Below, one piece after another: positions 23,172 through 30,910 of a stretch of DNA of 64,000 nucleotides (the first letter of the stretch is position 1; each line of letters begins with the position of its first letter). Source of the DNA: Misgurnus anguillicaudatus (taxonomy: Eukaryota > Chordata > Actinopteri > Cypriniformes > Cobitidae); contig NC_073337.2 of the NCBI RefSeq assembly GCF_027580225.2, positions 9,683,001 to 9,747,000 on the forward strand, given 5' to 3'. The translations under genes and the position numbers were made by a program. The notes under the pieces were generated by a model. The model had not been told where the DNA came from. It was given only the letters and a program-made list of their open reading frames with translations, and did not search any database.

Positions 23172-25985
23172 TGCGTGAGTGAGTGCGTGCGTGCGTGCGT
23201 GCGTGCGTGCGTGTGTGCGTGTGTGCGTGCGTGTGTGTGTGTGTAAAATACTACATTGCAACATTTTTGTGTTGTACCTTAATACATCAGCAAGCTTCCT
23301 TTCTTTGGGTCTTGCAGACAGAACCTCTGAAAACACACAGTGGCCATGTTAACATTAATAAAAATTACAGCAAAGTTTGGAATACTACATTACAGTAAAA
23401 TGTAGATTAAATAAAAATTACCATTGTTCTAGGTCTGTGTCAGCTTTCAACCGTTTCAGTACAGCTGTGAACTTCACTGAGCTCTGAGTACTGCAACAAT
23501 GTGCTGTCCCAGCAACACAAGAAAACTGCTCTGTGATAGTATTACACAACGAGAGTCCTTTAATACAATCGGTGAATAAATGACATTAAACAATATCAAG
23601 AATTAAGAATCAATGTTATATGTAAACTGATTTACTAGGCTACTGTCATGAAACTGAACCACTTATGAACAGATTTAGCCTGTCTATGCACAGATGTAGA
23701 ACCCACAAAAACGTCTGCTTAAAATGCATTTTAGCTGTCTTTTGTGTTTTCATATAAACTCTCAAAGTTGTTGATTTAACTTTGAAAAACACTTCTCCTT
23801 CCTTCTTACTGTTAGGTAAGACAGTCTGTCTTGCAACACGATTAACGTCATTCACGTTATTCATCTTTTGTAAACAGCGAGTGTAATGTGTGAATGAGTA
23901 ACAATATGAAATAAAGTAATAACTTACACGTATATCCTGCACTTCATTCGCCATGCTTGGTTGATGACGTGAAGCTTCATTTCAGTTGATTGCGCAAAGG
24001 TGTGCAATGCTGAGCTCCTTGAGTGCTGCGCTCTTGGCGGTTTATGATTGGTTGAATGGTAAGCTTGCATCTGATTGGCTAAAGCGTACGAGTGACCCAC
24101 GTTGGAGAAGCACGCTGCCACCAAAGTCTCAAAAAACATACACACGAATTCAAAACAATTCACACATAAAAAAGACGATTCGTACATTCACAGTCATGAT
24201 AAACTCTATATTTAAAACTTTTCGTACACAGTTCTACATTTGTGAATTGTTTTTTTCGTTTGTGAAACGTATTTTATGAATATTAATTTTTATTTTGTGT
24301 GTGTACATCGTTTTTTTGCGAATATATATATTTTTGTGTATCTGAATTAGATATCATGCATGTGAAATAGTCTACGCATGTGTGAATCATGTTTTTTGCG
24401 TGAATTATTACAGTTTTTCTCAGTCGCTTTGGTACATTTCTCAGATCAGAATTGAAATTCTCAAAACTGCTTGTTCAATTCTCACATCACTGTGTCACTT
24501 GTGCACATCAAAAAAGCAGTTTCTCATTTCTTTGAACAAGTTGCAAATGCTTTGGTACATCCATGCAAATGATTATGTACAATTCTCTGCTTTTTCCTAC
24601 ATTATCAGTTGCTTATGTCATGTTGATCAAAATGTATTATAATGGGTGTCTGTTGAATAGTCTCCCCCCCCCACAATATTTAGGCATTACTTCATAGTAT
24701 AAGTCTTTACATGCAAAATGGTTGAACATGTTGTCAAAATACAGGATATGGTCAAACATATTTCTATACATTTCCATTAGACATTTTTTCTAAATCTGTC
24801 CTGAATAGGTAAATTGCTCCCAGGTGAATCTTGAATTTCTCTAACAGACAGAAATGTCCCCAGCAAGCAAAAACCGAGAAGTTGAAATGACTGCTAACTA
24901 TTGACCCAATATAGTCCGGCTATGAGTAACCCACTTCTACCCTAAATAACCTTGAATTTGGTTACATGCCATTTTTGCCAAAATAACTTGAAGATGTATG
25001 ATATTCCAACGTGTAAGCAAAGTGTGTTCAAGGTGTTTGCTTTCATTTCTTTTACATGTTCTAAAAGTATATGCATCATCTATTCTTGGGCTATGGTTAG
25101 ACATCTTTTAAACATCTATCATGTTCACATTTCTACTTTTGTTTTTTTTCTCTTTATGCTATGCAGTGCTTGCAGTGCTGTCTTTATCTTTCTTTATGGC
25201 AATGACATGGTCTTTCAACGAATTACAGTACAAACAGTAAAAGCGTTAAATGTAAATTTAGTCAAGTCTCTTGCAATCAAACTCACACATAACTTATACT
25301 AAGTGTAACTTACAATTTACAATACTTGTCGTCAAAACTTTAGCCATAGTTTACATCAGAACATCACTTCAGAGTAAACTGTTATATTGACAACATGACT
25401 AAACAATTTGACTGTCTTATCCGTACACAATGACACAATGACTTGTTATTCTGATGGCACTGACATGTTCATTGACATAGATATTTAATTTTGAGAGATG
25501 AACTAAGTATTTTGAGTAAAAGAGTGGCTTTTGCAGGTAATCCATGGTGTTTTGCTATTTGTACAAATTGTTGTGAGAAATGCACTTACTGTTTTGCAAA
25601 TTGTGAGTATGATTCGAGAAATGTACCAAAGCGACTGAGAAAAACTGTAATGAGAAAAAATTATCTACATAGTTATTTTCTGTATTTGCACTTAACATTA
25701 ATCAACTGTGTGTTTATGCAAAAAAAGGAACCAAAATTTACATTTACATATATTTACATGAGCTTAAAGGTTCACCAACCTGCCATCTAAATCCTCTATG
25801 TCTTTAATGAAAAGTCCTCCCTGGTGCTTGCATTGGTTTTTGCAGGCTCGTGTTTTATCTTTGTCTTTGAAAATGATGTAACATTTGCCATCTTCCGAGT
25901 TTTTCTTAAAATTGATGCCATCTTTCAGTTCCCCAACTTCAGATGCCTCCAGACGCAGGACCGTCCGCGCAACCTGAGATGTCAT
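6065..25985 (-). CDS. cmah: CMP-N-acetylneuraminic acid hydroxylase, 14 coding exons
   Basis: Converts CMP-Neu5Ac to CMP-Neu5Gc in the cytosol, using a Rieske iron-sulphur centre and electrons from cytochrome b5. The assembled exons (25780-25985, 18998-19089, 12006-12118, 11249-11439, 10547-10627, 10393-10459, 10193-10274, 9343-9480, 9023-9158, 8701-8844, 7428-7602, 7208-7324, 6988-7103, 6065-6200) sum to 1794 nt, that is 597 residues plus TAA, close to the roughly 580-600 of mammalian CMAH. Seen directly: Rieske ligands C52-K-H54 and C73-T-K-H76, an HMHSDH motif at 194-199 typical of metallo-beta-lactamase-like folds, and a conserved FAGGASGFPMTF block. All 13 introns are GT-AG with consistent phases and there is no internal stop. 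The ATG was chosen because its N-terminus aligns with the mammalian start. Introns 1 and 2 (6.7 and 6.9 kb) are packed with transposons; the rest of the gene is compact. I see no AATAAA within about 350 bp after the stop. Confidence 0.95.
6310..6800. mobile_element. MITE relic in cmah intron 13
   Basis: The right end (about 6740-6797) reads, reversed, TTATTACACAGCTTTCTAC... and includes CTTGATTCTGATTGG. It matches the right terminus of the element at 3394-3977. The left end near 6325-6365 has related ATTATTTGCACTAGGCATTA. The boundary is approximate. Confidence 0.5.
6988..7103 (-). CDS. cmah: cmah coding exon 13
   Basis: 116 nt, acceptor GTTTAG|ATT and donor CACAA|GTAAGA. Encodes IKNRVGVMRHVVVNGRLWD then DLYIGFNNRMSRDPDVYHH, matching the family's RHVV.NG.LWD.LYIGF block. 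The nearer AG bases (in ATAGAG) do not keep frame, which fixes the acceptor. Confidence 0.92.
7208..7324 (-). CDS. cmah: cmah coding exon 12
   Basis: 117 nt, phase 0 at both ends, acceptor GCATCAG|GTC and donor GAGGAG|GTAACT. Encodes VIETDDEFEPLDGGYDYLV and LSFPDRRPERDHAYEE. Confidence 0.94.
7428..7602 (-). CDS. cmah: cmah coding exon 11
   Basis: 175 nt, acceptor ATCACAG|G and donor ATAAGG|GTAAAG. Encodes NAITQPSNGTKIFKDNWNF and SWIQYYYNWAGFKGYNLVI. Confidence 0.93.
7680..8690. repeat. 38-bp minisatellite filling cmah intron 10
   Basis: About 25 head-to-tail copies of a 38-bp unit built from CATACTACATAAACATGCAT and GCTACATACTAATGCGCA, with minor variants (GCGC/GCAC, occasional deletions). 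It occupies nearly all of intron 10 (7603-8700) and ends about 10-30 bp from the exon 10 donor. Each unit carries the palindrome CATGCATG. Confidence 0.95.
8701..8844 (-). CDS. cmah: cmah coding exon 10
   Basis: 144 nt, acceptor AACAG|G. The donor AACAC|GTCTGT is non-consensus, but it is the only GT here that keeps frame with exon 11. Encodes YIKETNKKNSAEDLNASIR and NTLTWTPLPSSVLDVALAL. The last residues (about 412-417) are the least certain of the model. Confidence 0.88.
9023..9158 (-). CDS. cmah: cmah coding exon 9
   Basis: 136 nt, acceptor TGACAG|AA and donor AGACAG|GTCAAT (a weak +3/+4 context). Encodes ETWKAEFIKNERKKLLNYK and PKIYCPFAGYFTEAHPSD. Confidence 0.92.
9343..9480 (-). CDS. cmah: cmah coding exon 8
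   Basis: 138 nt, acceptor TCAAG|GT and donor CAGCG|GTGAGT. Encodes MILNTVDCTRPNNGRLP and MMSDFAGGASGFPMTFYGG, a highly conserved CMAH core. Confidence 0.93.
9481..10192. other. cmah intron 7, no recognised element
   Basis: AT-rich sequence between exons 7 and 8. I see no ORF, tandem array or inverted repeat. Confidence 0.5.
10193..10274 (-). CDS. cmah: cmah coding exon 7
   Basis: 82 nt, acceptor TCCAAG|GTT and donor TAAAG|GTATTT. Encodes VDEHLRFMILMDGIHPEMD then TCLIVEYK. Confidence 0.92.
10393..10459 (-). CDS. cmah: cmah coding exon 6
   Basis: 67 nt, acceptor CTGTAG|G and donor CAAAAT|GTATGT. Encodes YLDRSDVNLTNINVVPFGV, then WQN. It is separated from exon 5 by an 87-bp intron. Confidence 0.92.
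10547..10627 (-). CDS. cmah: cmah coding exon 5
   Basis: 81 nt, acceptor TTTCAG|C and donor TTCTG|GTGAGA. Encodes YPTLKLLSKKRPDIPIYVG then DTSRPVFW. Phases 2 in and 2 out. Confidence 0.92.
10628..11248. other. cmah intron 4, no recognised element
   Basis: AT-rich intron. A stretch at about 10895-11110, including CAGAGGGAGAAAAGTG, looks repeat-like, but I could not define its ends. Confidence 0.45.
11249..11439 (-). CDS. cmah: cmah coding exon 4 (metal-binding motif)
   Basis: 191 nt, acceptor GTTAG|TTG and donor CTGAG|GTTTGT. Encodes TYITHACMELKAG, FDPWLTGPAFARGWW, and ADLIYISHMHSDHL with the HxHxDH motif of metallo-beta-lactamase-like enzymes at residues 194-199. It is among the best conserved blocks of the family. 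Confidence 0.95.
11440..12005. other. cmah intron 3
   Basis: No gene. The part adjoining exon 3 (about 11930-12005) shares GATTACAGATTGT and ACAAGCAGT with sequence beside the exon 3 copy at 48230-48280, so the ancient duplication extended into this intron. A short direct duplication, AACGCCTTGGTGTA, lies near 11870-11900. Confidence 0.6.
12006..12118 (-). CDS. cmah: cmah coding exon 3
   Basis: 113 nt, acceptor TATAG|AG and donor CTCACG|GTAAAA. Encodes VVLSDTDGSLELIELNPP, then DPWTVDPREAQEL. This exon, with some flanking intron, has a diverged second copy at 48281-48393. Confidence 0.93.
12199..14030. repeat. Cyprinid-type interspersed repeat in cmah intron 2
   Basis: Begins with ACCTCCGTTCCCTGAGGGAG and AGTGACACTAGGGGTTC at 12205-12260. 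The same block returns in inverted and direct form at 12465-12575, followed by about 1.4 kb of GC-richer sequence lacking a convincing ORF. The terminal block recurs at 48490-48560 and 49900-49990. It resembles an abundant carp/goldfish repeat, but the class is uncertain. Confidence 0.6.
15051..17436 (+). mobile_element. Solo LTR, family A, copy 1 (2386 bp)
   Basis: Begins TGTCACGGAGTGACTTTT and ends GACCTGTGACA, flanked by 4-bp target duplications GTTG (15047-15050 and 17437-17440). Near the 3' end are AATAAAGTTTG and TGTGTCTGGTCATTGGGGTG, shared with the copies at 29608-30906 and 55210-56771. It is about 820 bp longer than the copy at 55 kb, because of a minisatellite-like array at 16040-16800. 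No gag or pol lies inside. It sits in cmah intron 2, antisense to cmah. Confidence 0.85.
16040..16800. repeat. Degenerate tandem array inside solo LTR copy 1
   Basis: About 10-11 units of roughly 65-75 bp with modules CACTTACCTGTGAATAC, ACCTGTATGCCC and AAAGCTAAGAGTC. The array is absent from the copy at 55210-56771. Reversed, CACTTACCTG reads CAGGTAAGTG, a consensus vertebrate splice donor. Full donors occur at 16059, 16219, 16362 and 16579 (starts of ACTTAC on the plus strand). Confidence 0.85.
17698..17781. repeat. Hairpin with TGACGTCA-type arms, copy 1
   Basis: Arms 17698-17720 and 17759-17781 pair over 23 bp with two mismatches (GATGACGTCAAAGTACCGCG on the right, read reversed) around a 38-nt loop. 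It is closely related to the inner part of the hairpin at 20727-20890. Confidence 0.8.
18283..18605. repeat. Two short MITE relics in cmah intron 2
   Basis: 18283-18400 shares GCAAATGCTTTGGTACAT and TGATGTACAATT-type sequence with the element at 24411-25647. 18425-18605 begins CTCAGAAAAAAGGTACAG and continues with alternating GGTACA/TGTACCTTT motifs, a common teleost MITE. Neither codes. Confidence 0.55.
18998..19089 (-). CDS. cmah: cmah coding exon 2, the 92-nt Rieske exon
   Basis: 92 nt, acceptor TTTGACAG|A and donor CTTG|GTAATG. Starts TVRCTKHYWKLDV and supplies the second Rieske ligand pair C73-x2-H76. Its length equals that of the exon deleted in the human lineage, where the loss shifts the frame and inactivates CMAH. 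Here it is intact. A (CA)n tract lies just upstream of the acceptor (19101-19142). Confidence 0.93.
19101..19142. repeat. (CA)n microsatellite at cmah exon 2 acceptor
   Basis: CA repeat with one AAATA interruption, starting about 12 bp upstream of exon 2 on the coding strand (TG-rich when transcribed). Confidence 0.95.
19431..19740. repeat. Tandem duplication (154-bp unit) in left inverted repeat
   Basis: Units 19431-19584 and 19585-19740 are nearly identical, each running from GTTTCACAAA plus an A-tract to CTTTGTTGGCAGC. The inverted partner at about 24115-24272 has one unit only. Confidence 0.9.
20222..20590. repeat. Abundant cyprinid interspersed repeat
   Basis: Contains GGATAGTTCGCCCAAAACTG, TTCATCTTCGGAACACAG, GTCCATGTGACATCAGTGG and ACGACTTTATTCA, the signature of a very common cyprinid non-coding repeat. 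Recognised from memory of such genomes; not searched. Confidence 0.7.
20727..20890. repeat. Perfect hairpin with TGACGTCA-type arms, copy 2
   Basis: Arms 20727-20789 and 20828-20890, 63 nt each, pair with a single mismatch around a 38-nt loop. Each arm contains GACTTTATGGGGCGCCGCAG, GATGACGTCA and GTACCGCGAGAGC. The inner arm and loop (TTAAGAAATC..ACG.AGTAG) match the hairpin at 17698-17781. Confidence 0.9.
21870..22130 (+). pseudogene. THAP zinc-finger domain relic, frameshifted
   Basis: One frame gives HCCVQLCEDSSK at about 21872-21907. The next frame continues with FCGQKSHRKWIHNIRRERF and TSHTRICSHF to about 22030, then stays open to 22132. The C2CH layout and KWIHNIRRE-type core fit THAP domains of transposases. 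A frameshift separates the first cysteines from the rest, and the second pair reads CSH rather than CxxH, so it is not functional as it stands. No catalytic domain follows. Confidence 0.65.
22162..22590. repeat. About four copies of a roughly 100-bp tandem repeat
   Basis: Units share TTGCCTGCACTGCA, GGAATGTAAAC, ATTTGCAATGCAGTAATG and AATATACTGTAAATAACTTT. The array lies directly downstream of the THAP relic. Confidence 0.9.
23137..23244. repeat. (TG)n / (GCGT)n microsatellite
   Basis: A TG tract grading into GAGT and GCGT repeats and back to TG. Confidence 0.95.
24411..25647. mobile_element. 1.24-kb TIR element in cmah intron 1
   Basis: Perfect 32-bp terminal inverted repeats starting CAGTTTTTCTCAGTCGCTTT at the left and ending AAAGCGACTGAGAAAAACTG at the right, flanked by TA (24409-24410 and 25648-25649). 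The interior has no transposase-like ORF and is non-autonomous. It begins at the very base after the element at 19290-24410. Confidence 0.85.
25780..25985 (-). CDS. cmah: cmah coding exon 1 (start codon, first half of Rieske site)
   Basis: 206 nt, residues 1-69. The start ATG lies at 25983-25985 and the donor reads GGCAG|GTTGGT, phase 2. Encodes the N-terminal Rieske lobe with the first ligand pair C52-x-H54 in CKNQCKHQGGLF, then IKDIEDLDG. It is separated from exon 2 by a 6.7-kb transposon-filled intron. Confidence 0.93.
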
Positions 25986-26120
25986 TGTGCTGTAAAATCC
26001 TCAGAGTCGCTGACAAACACTTTTACTACAAACCAAAATCACCAAGTGGGTACATTTTTATAAAAAATATAACATGTTCAGATACATATGTAAAAACATT
26101 TGAAACACATATTTGTTGAC

Positions 26121-26285
26121 TTAAATCAACTCAGATCTACAAGTCATTTTAACTTACTATTATTTATCTTGATAAGAGGTGAGTTGTTATAACTTATAAA
26201 GTTAATTTTATTTTATAAGCTATAACAACTCATCTCTTCAAGATAATAGTAAGTTGATATGACTTGTAAATCTAAGTTGATTAAA
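26121..26285. mobile_element. Foldback MITE upstream of cmah exon 1
   Basis: Near-palindrome: TTAAATCAACTCAGATCTAC..GAGTTGTTATAACTT pairs with AGCTATAACAACTCATCTC..GTAAATCTAAGTTGATT, with a small AT-rich loop. It lies between the coding exon 1 and the candidate 5' exon. Confidence 0.85.
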
Positions 26286-26297
26286 CAAAAAATGGGG

Positions 26298-26440
<143 letters not shown>

Positions 26441-26463
26441 GGGAGAGAGAGAGAGATGATTAC

Positions 26464-26600
26464 CTTTGGCAGCAGTTCCTCTTTCAAGTGGACGTGGAGG
26501 AGTGCTATACAGAGCTGTAAGGTCACACGTGTATGTAATATCAGAAAGGGGTTGGCAGTTTTTATCAGTCAGGTCTTTCACTCATTGAAGAGTGTAGTTC
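26464..26600 (-). other. Possible 5' untranslated exon of cmah
   Basis: On the minus strand a non-repetitive stretch ends in a good donor (CCAAAG|GTAATC, GT at 26462-26463). It lies 480 bp upstream of the coding start, where an acceptor-like TTTTACAG sits four bases before the cmah ATG. Joined, it would form a 5' UTR. It carries a seven-codon upstream ORF (ATG at 26583-26585, TGA at 26565-26567). A (GATA)n tract follows the donor in the intron. The upstream edge is a guess, and a promoter was not identified. Confidence 0.35.
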
Positions 26601-26639
26601 AAATGTCAGAAAATTGTAGGGATTTGTTCAGAAATTTGT

Positions 26640-27460
26640 TCAGAAATTGAGAGCAGTAGCCCAGTGACGGTAGTGCATTACAAACTCTGCAAACTCCAAA
26701 CTAAAAGAATTTCAGGAAAACCTTAGCAACACATAACAAACCATAAACAACCTTTTTATGGTAATTGTTTTTCTTAATGCAGATTCATCCATTATTGTGT
26801 AATTAGAGAGTGATGGCATAGTGCATATTTATCCATAAAATGTATGGGTGGAGTGTTTATGCCACTGTGATTCTGCTGGTTAAGAAAATGAAATTCAATA
26901 AATTAGCCCCTCAAGACCGTGCGTCCACTAGAATGGACGTCATGTGTTTTGGCGTTCAAAAACAATAAAAATGCTGATCAACCAATCAAAATAAAGCACA
27001 ATGATTAAACACCGGCAAAGGGGTTAATACATTAATTCCTTGTATTGATAAAATGCATATACTAATACATTCAGGGATTAATAATAATTGAAAGTGATCA
27101 AGATGGCATCTCTCATCAGATGTTCATATTAACAACAAAAAGAAAACGACACTGAGCCAGGAGTATTATTATAATTAACAATAAATTTAATGAAGAAGTG
27201 CTATATGAGTCTTTTTTTATATTGTTCTTTGTATATTTAAAAATCAAACAGGTACAAGATATATACATAGCACATTATTGAATATTTATTAAGAAAAATC
27301 TAAAAGCTTTTTGGACTCTTTTTCTAAAGAGCTCTGATTAGAACAAGACCCTCTCCATACTGGGCGTTCCAAAAGTCCCTCCCTCACGTGATTTTCATTT
27401 GAGAGATTGGCTCTTTTAACTGGGTTGTTGGATTACAGCTGCAATTCTGACCACTGCGAT
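26640..27460. other. Non-coding, nothing recognised
   Basis: AT-rich upstream region of cmah. Contains AGACCGTGCGTCCACTAGAA and a run of short AT repeats. No gene or delimitable element. Confidence 0.4.
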
Positions 27461-27479
27461 CTCCCCATTCAATAACAAA

Positions 27480-28080
27480 GATCTTGTTAAAGAGGACATA
27501 TTACAAAAATCTGAATTTTGTGCTACAGTATAATTGTGTCCCCAGTGCTTCTATCAACCTAGAAAATTTGAAAAAGATCAACAGTAACTTAGTTTTGATA
27601 AACCATTCTCTGCAAGCATGTGGAAAAAATAGGTCATTGAAATTTGGCTCCCCTTGTGATGTCAGAAGGGGATAATACCGCCTCTTAATCTGCACTATCC
27701 AATCACTGCACTGCCATTTTGTACAGATATCAGCTCATTTGCATTTAAAAGAAAACACCCAAAAACATGATATTTTTGCTTACACCTAGAAAGTGGCAAT
27801 TTTAACATGCTATAATTGTCACGAACCGCACACACACAAAGATCCAATAGCAGTTTTATTAGGGTAATCCGTAATCATAGTCCAGACAGGCAAAAGGACA
27901 TACATATTAAACAATCCAGAACATTAAACAAACAAGAACGCAGAAAGGCAGTGTGACATAAAACAAGGACTCCGTGACAAGAACTGAACCGACAGATTTT
28001 GCGCTAAAATTTCACATACAAACTCTGGGGACACCAAAGGTTTATTTTACATCCCCTTTAATATTAAATATCTTTGTTTC
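27480..28080. repeat. DNA-type repeat interrupted by an LTR fragment
   Basis: 27484-27810 and 28005-28075 look like one repeat (AGAGGACATATTACAAAAAT..TTACATCCCCTTTAA), split at 27818-27985 by TCACGAACCGCACACACAC..GACTCCGTGACAAG, which resembles a reverse-oriented gypsy LTR piece. Family not assigned. Confidence 0.5.
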
Positions 28081-29140
28081 ATCCCAGCTGACATGGTCAA
28101 AAGTAACAATGATGTAAACTTATGTTCAATGTGAAAGTCGAAATCTGTCTAAAAGATTATCTTTTAAAGTTACGGTTTCTAATACTGATACTTTCACCCC
28201 CGCTCTCCCATATTGAACATTCAAAATAACAAATTCTTGTGTTAGAACTTTCAGCACACTAATGCTTTAAGTTTTGCTTTAAATTAACGCAACTTAAATA
28301 TTTATGTAGCATGGTAAAATATAAAAATTTCAATTGAAAAATGCAAATTATGATCATTCAAATCATCCAATGAATTCCCATGTGCAATATTTGAGCTTTT
28401 GAATCTCTCGCCCGGTTATTTCATGTCATAAACTGATGGGTCTGCGCAGCACGCATGTAGTCAAACACACCTTTGTTATCTAGAGTCGTTTGGGATGCGA
28501 TGAGACTCGGCGGCATGCAATTGTGTTTTTACAGTTTTACAGCTAAAGTGTCACACTTTGGCACAGTAAGCACACACACCCTGCCCAAACAAAGTACATC
28601 GTACAAGAGACCACCTCTGCATAGCATAACAGAGTACGCTTATATCTAAAGTATATTGTTTTTATGGCTACGTGACCGCATGTCGAAACACGCAGTCATG
28701 CAAACCATTCCTGTAGATAAGTGTTCCCCGCTTGCGCATTGAGACAAATTGCATCTTCTGGCCTACAAACTCCAGTACAAGCCTGTGACCCCCACGTATG
28801 CATAAAAACTGAACTATACTTCAGGCTTAAAGGGTACCACACCCATGTAAAGGACAGTACGCATAGTGTGAGTATGCTTATACTTTCATTAACCAAACAC
28901 AGAGATTAGTGGAAAAAAAACGTATTATTATGTAATATTAATAATATTATGTGGGTGACGTAATATTATGTGGGTGACATTTACATGCAGATTTAACATT
29001 GATTGTTATCATCTTTGACTTGCTCAGCAAGATTCTCTTCAGACTGTCGGCTCTTCGGATGGTTGACCTGAAAGACATTTGCACTTTCCTGCTATAAATG
29101 AGAATGTAAAAAACAAACACATACAACAATGCACAAGACT
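28080..29140. other. Non-coding, nothing recognised
   Basis: No supported ORF or array. AATAATATTATGTGGGTGAC is partly duplicated at 28938-28980. Confidence 0.4.
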
Positions 29141-29520
29141 AGACCATATATATAGTTTATTAGTTATATATTCATTTCATTATATCTAGCTATTCTATTC
29201 TACATTACTTAACATTGTTTAATTTTACGTTGGCACTGTATTTTCTATGAATGCTGATATGACTGGTTGCTATCTCAAGGTTTTTACACAAGAATGTTGT
29301 GAAACAGTATGTACTGCATGTGTTTGGGATAGCAACACCTGCAAAATCTGCTTCTAGTCAGGCAAAGTTAGTCAGCTTTAAACAAATCAAATCTTTATTT
29401 GATTATTACTGTACATCACTTCATCTCATGCAATTGTAATTCTGCGAAATACATCTTTTCCGAAAAAAGGCCTGAAAAACCACCCAATGGGAGCATAAAA
29501 AAAAGGTTTTCCGATATATG
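29140..29520. repeat. Interspersed repeat copy 2 (uninterrupted)
   Basis: An intact relative of 3262-4490, lacking both insertions seen there, and so a natural empty-site comparison. It is followed at 29521-29552 by GTGAGGGATGAGTCAGAGAG, the same LTR end seen at 34331. Confidence 0.75.
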
Positions 29521-29607
29521 GTGAGGGATGAGTCAGAGAGGAATTCTGTATTTATACATTACATAAAACCGTTTTTACTTGTATTTTTTATATGTGTTAG
29601 GTCCATG

Positions 29608-30906
29608 TGTGTTTGTGCTGTGTCGTGAATGTGAAAATTAACTTCCACCTCCTCTGTCAGCTCTAGCCACTGAAAAGAAATAAGCTGAGAAATCAAGTCA
29701 ATCAGAAAAGCTGATCAGTGTGCCGTGGAACTGATCGAGGTGGCAGTGCAGTGAGGATGTACATTGGAGCAGTAAAGTATTGCAGTGAAGTGCTGTGTGT
29801 ACTTGTTGTCAGAAGCTACCATCGGTTGGAGTCGGCCATATTGGAATGAAGAAGACGCTGTGTGGCAGGTGAAGGGTCAGTCTATTATACGCTGTCCACT
29901 AGACCAGTGTGGAGGGCAGTGAGACGCTACGGAGTCTCCGGCCCGAGTAACGTGTATTACGGTGGTGACGGTGGAAGGAGGTGCAAGCAGTGAAGATCGT
30001 ACATGAGTACAATTTAGAGTGTTGGTCTTTCCTGAGAGTGAAAGTATTGAATTGCTGAAGCTTAGTTGGTTACTAACTGCCTGTTACGGAGCCTCTCCAA
30101 AGGTGCGCCCCTGTCCTGAGTCCAGCAAATCCCACGCAAAGGAAGGAGAGGGCAGCGTACGGCTCGACAGTGACGGCATCCATCTTTCCAAACTAAGGCC
30201 CTGGGAAAGGAAGACTACAGATAACCACTGTACCCACCGCTTACTCACCACCTGCACGTTAGAGAAAGTTCAGTTAAAGGTGAAGTGTGATCTTGTGTTA
30301 CAGCCCCAGCCTTCTAAAGGAGGAGAACGAAGAGTCAGTTAACCTGCAAACATACTTACCACACCTACTGCTGCTGCGTGTAAGAGAAAGTTCAGTTAAA
30401 GGTGAAGTGTGATCTTGTGTTACAGCCCCAGCCTTCTAAAGAAGGAGAACGAAGAGTAGTTAACTGCAAACACACTCCCCACATCCACTGCTGCTGCCAC
30501 CTGCAAGTAAGAGCAAAGTTAGAGAGTGTTACCAAGAGACGTTTCTGTGTTGCAGACGTGTACCAAAGGAACTAGGAGTACGGACCATACTCACAATTTA
30601 CCTCCGGTGAAGTTCTGCCTCCAGGATAACGGAGGGTGCCACGGAAAGAAGAAACCCCCAAAAGGCCCCGTCCCCTCCCCTCTTTTTTTATATACTTGCC
30701 TGGAGGCCAGAAGAGGCCTCTATTTTTAAGTCCCCTTTCCCTTCCCCAAACCTAACTTTTAAATTATTTAATAAAGCTTATTTTAAATTTCAATTCTTAC
30801 CTTGTGTGTCTGGTCATTGGGGTGGCATTGGGACCTCCTCGAGGTGGAAACTAGGAAGGGGCGTGACCCTTTCAGCTATCTTAGGTCCGCTCCGACCTGT
30901 GTGGCA
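29608..30906 (+). mobile_element. Solo LTR, family A, copy 2 (1299 bp)
   Basis: Starts TGTGTTTG and ends GACCTGTGTGGCA, flanked by 4-bp duplications CATG (29604-29607 and 30907-30910). The 3' part (TGTGTCTGGTCATTGGGGTG, CCTCCTCGAGGTGGAAACTA, GGTCCGCTCCGACCTGTG) matches copies 1 and 3. The 5' half differs. About 30270-30480 contains a direct duplication of an approximately 100-bp segment beginning GAGAAAGTTCAGTTAAAGG. Confidence 0.8.
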
Positions 30907-30910
30907 CATG

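Larger units (their letters stand above)
19290..24410 (+). mobile_element. 5.1-kb long-TIR DNA element with THAP relic in cmah intron 1
   Basis: Long terminal inverted repeats: left 19290-19866, right 23987-24410. Both begin TAATAATTCACGCAAAAAAC read inward and share CTACGCATG, GTTCTACATTTGTGAA, ACGAATCGTC and a promoter-like inner segment including CCAATCAGATGCAAGC. The left arm carries a 154-bp tandem duplication absent from the right arm. Inside are a frameshifted THAP zinc-finger relic (21870-22130), a tandem array (22162-22590), a cyprinid repeat (20222-20590), a hairpin (20727-20890) and a TG/GCGT tract (23137-23244). THAP domains occur in P-element-like transposases, so a P-like DNA transposon is one reading. 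A composite foldback is another. Confidence 0.7.
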
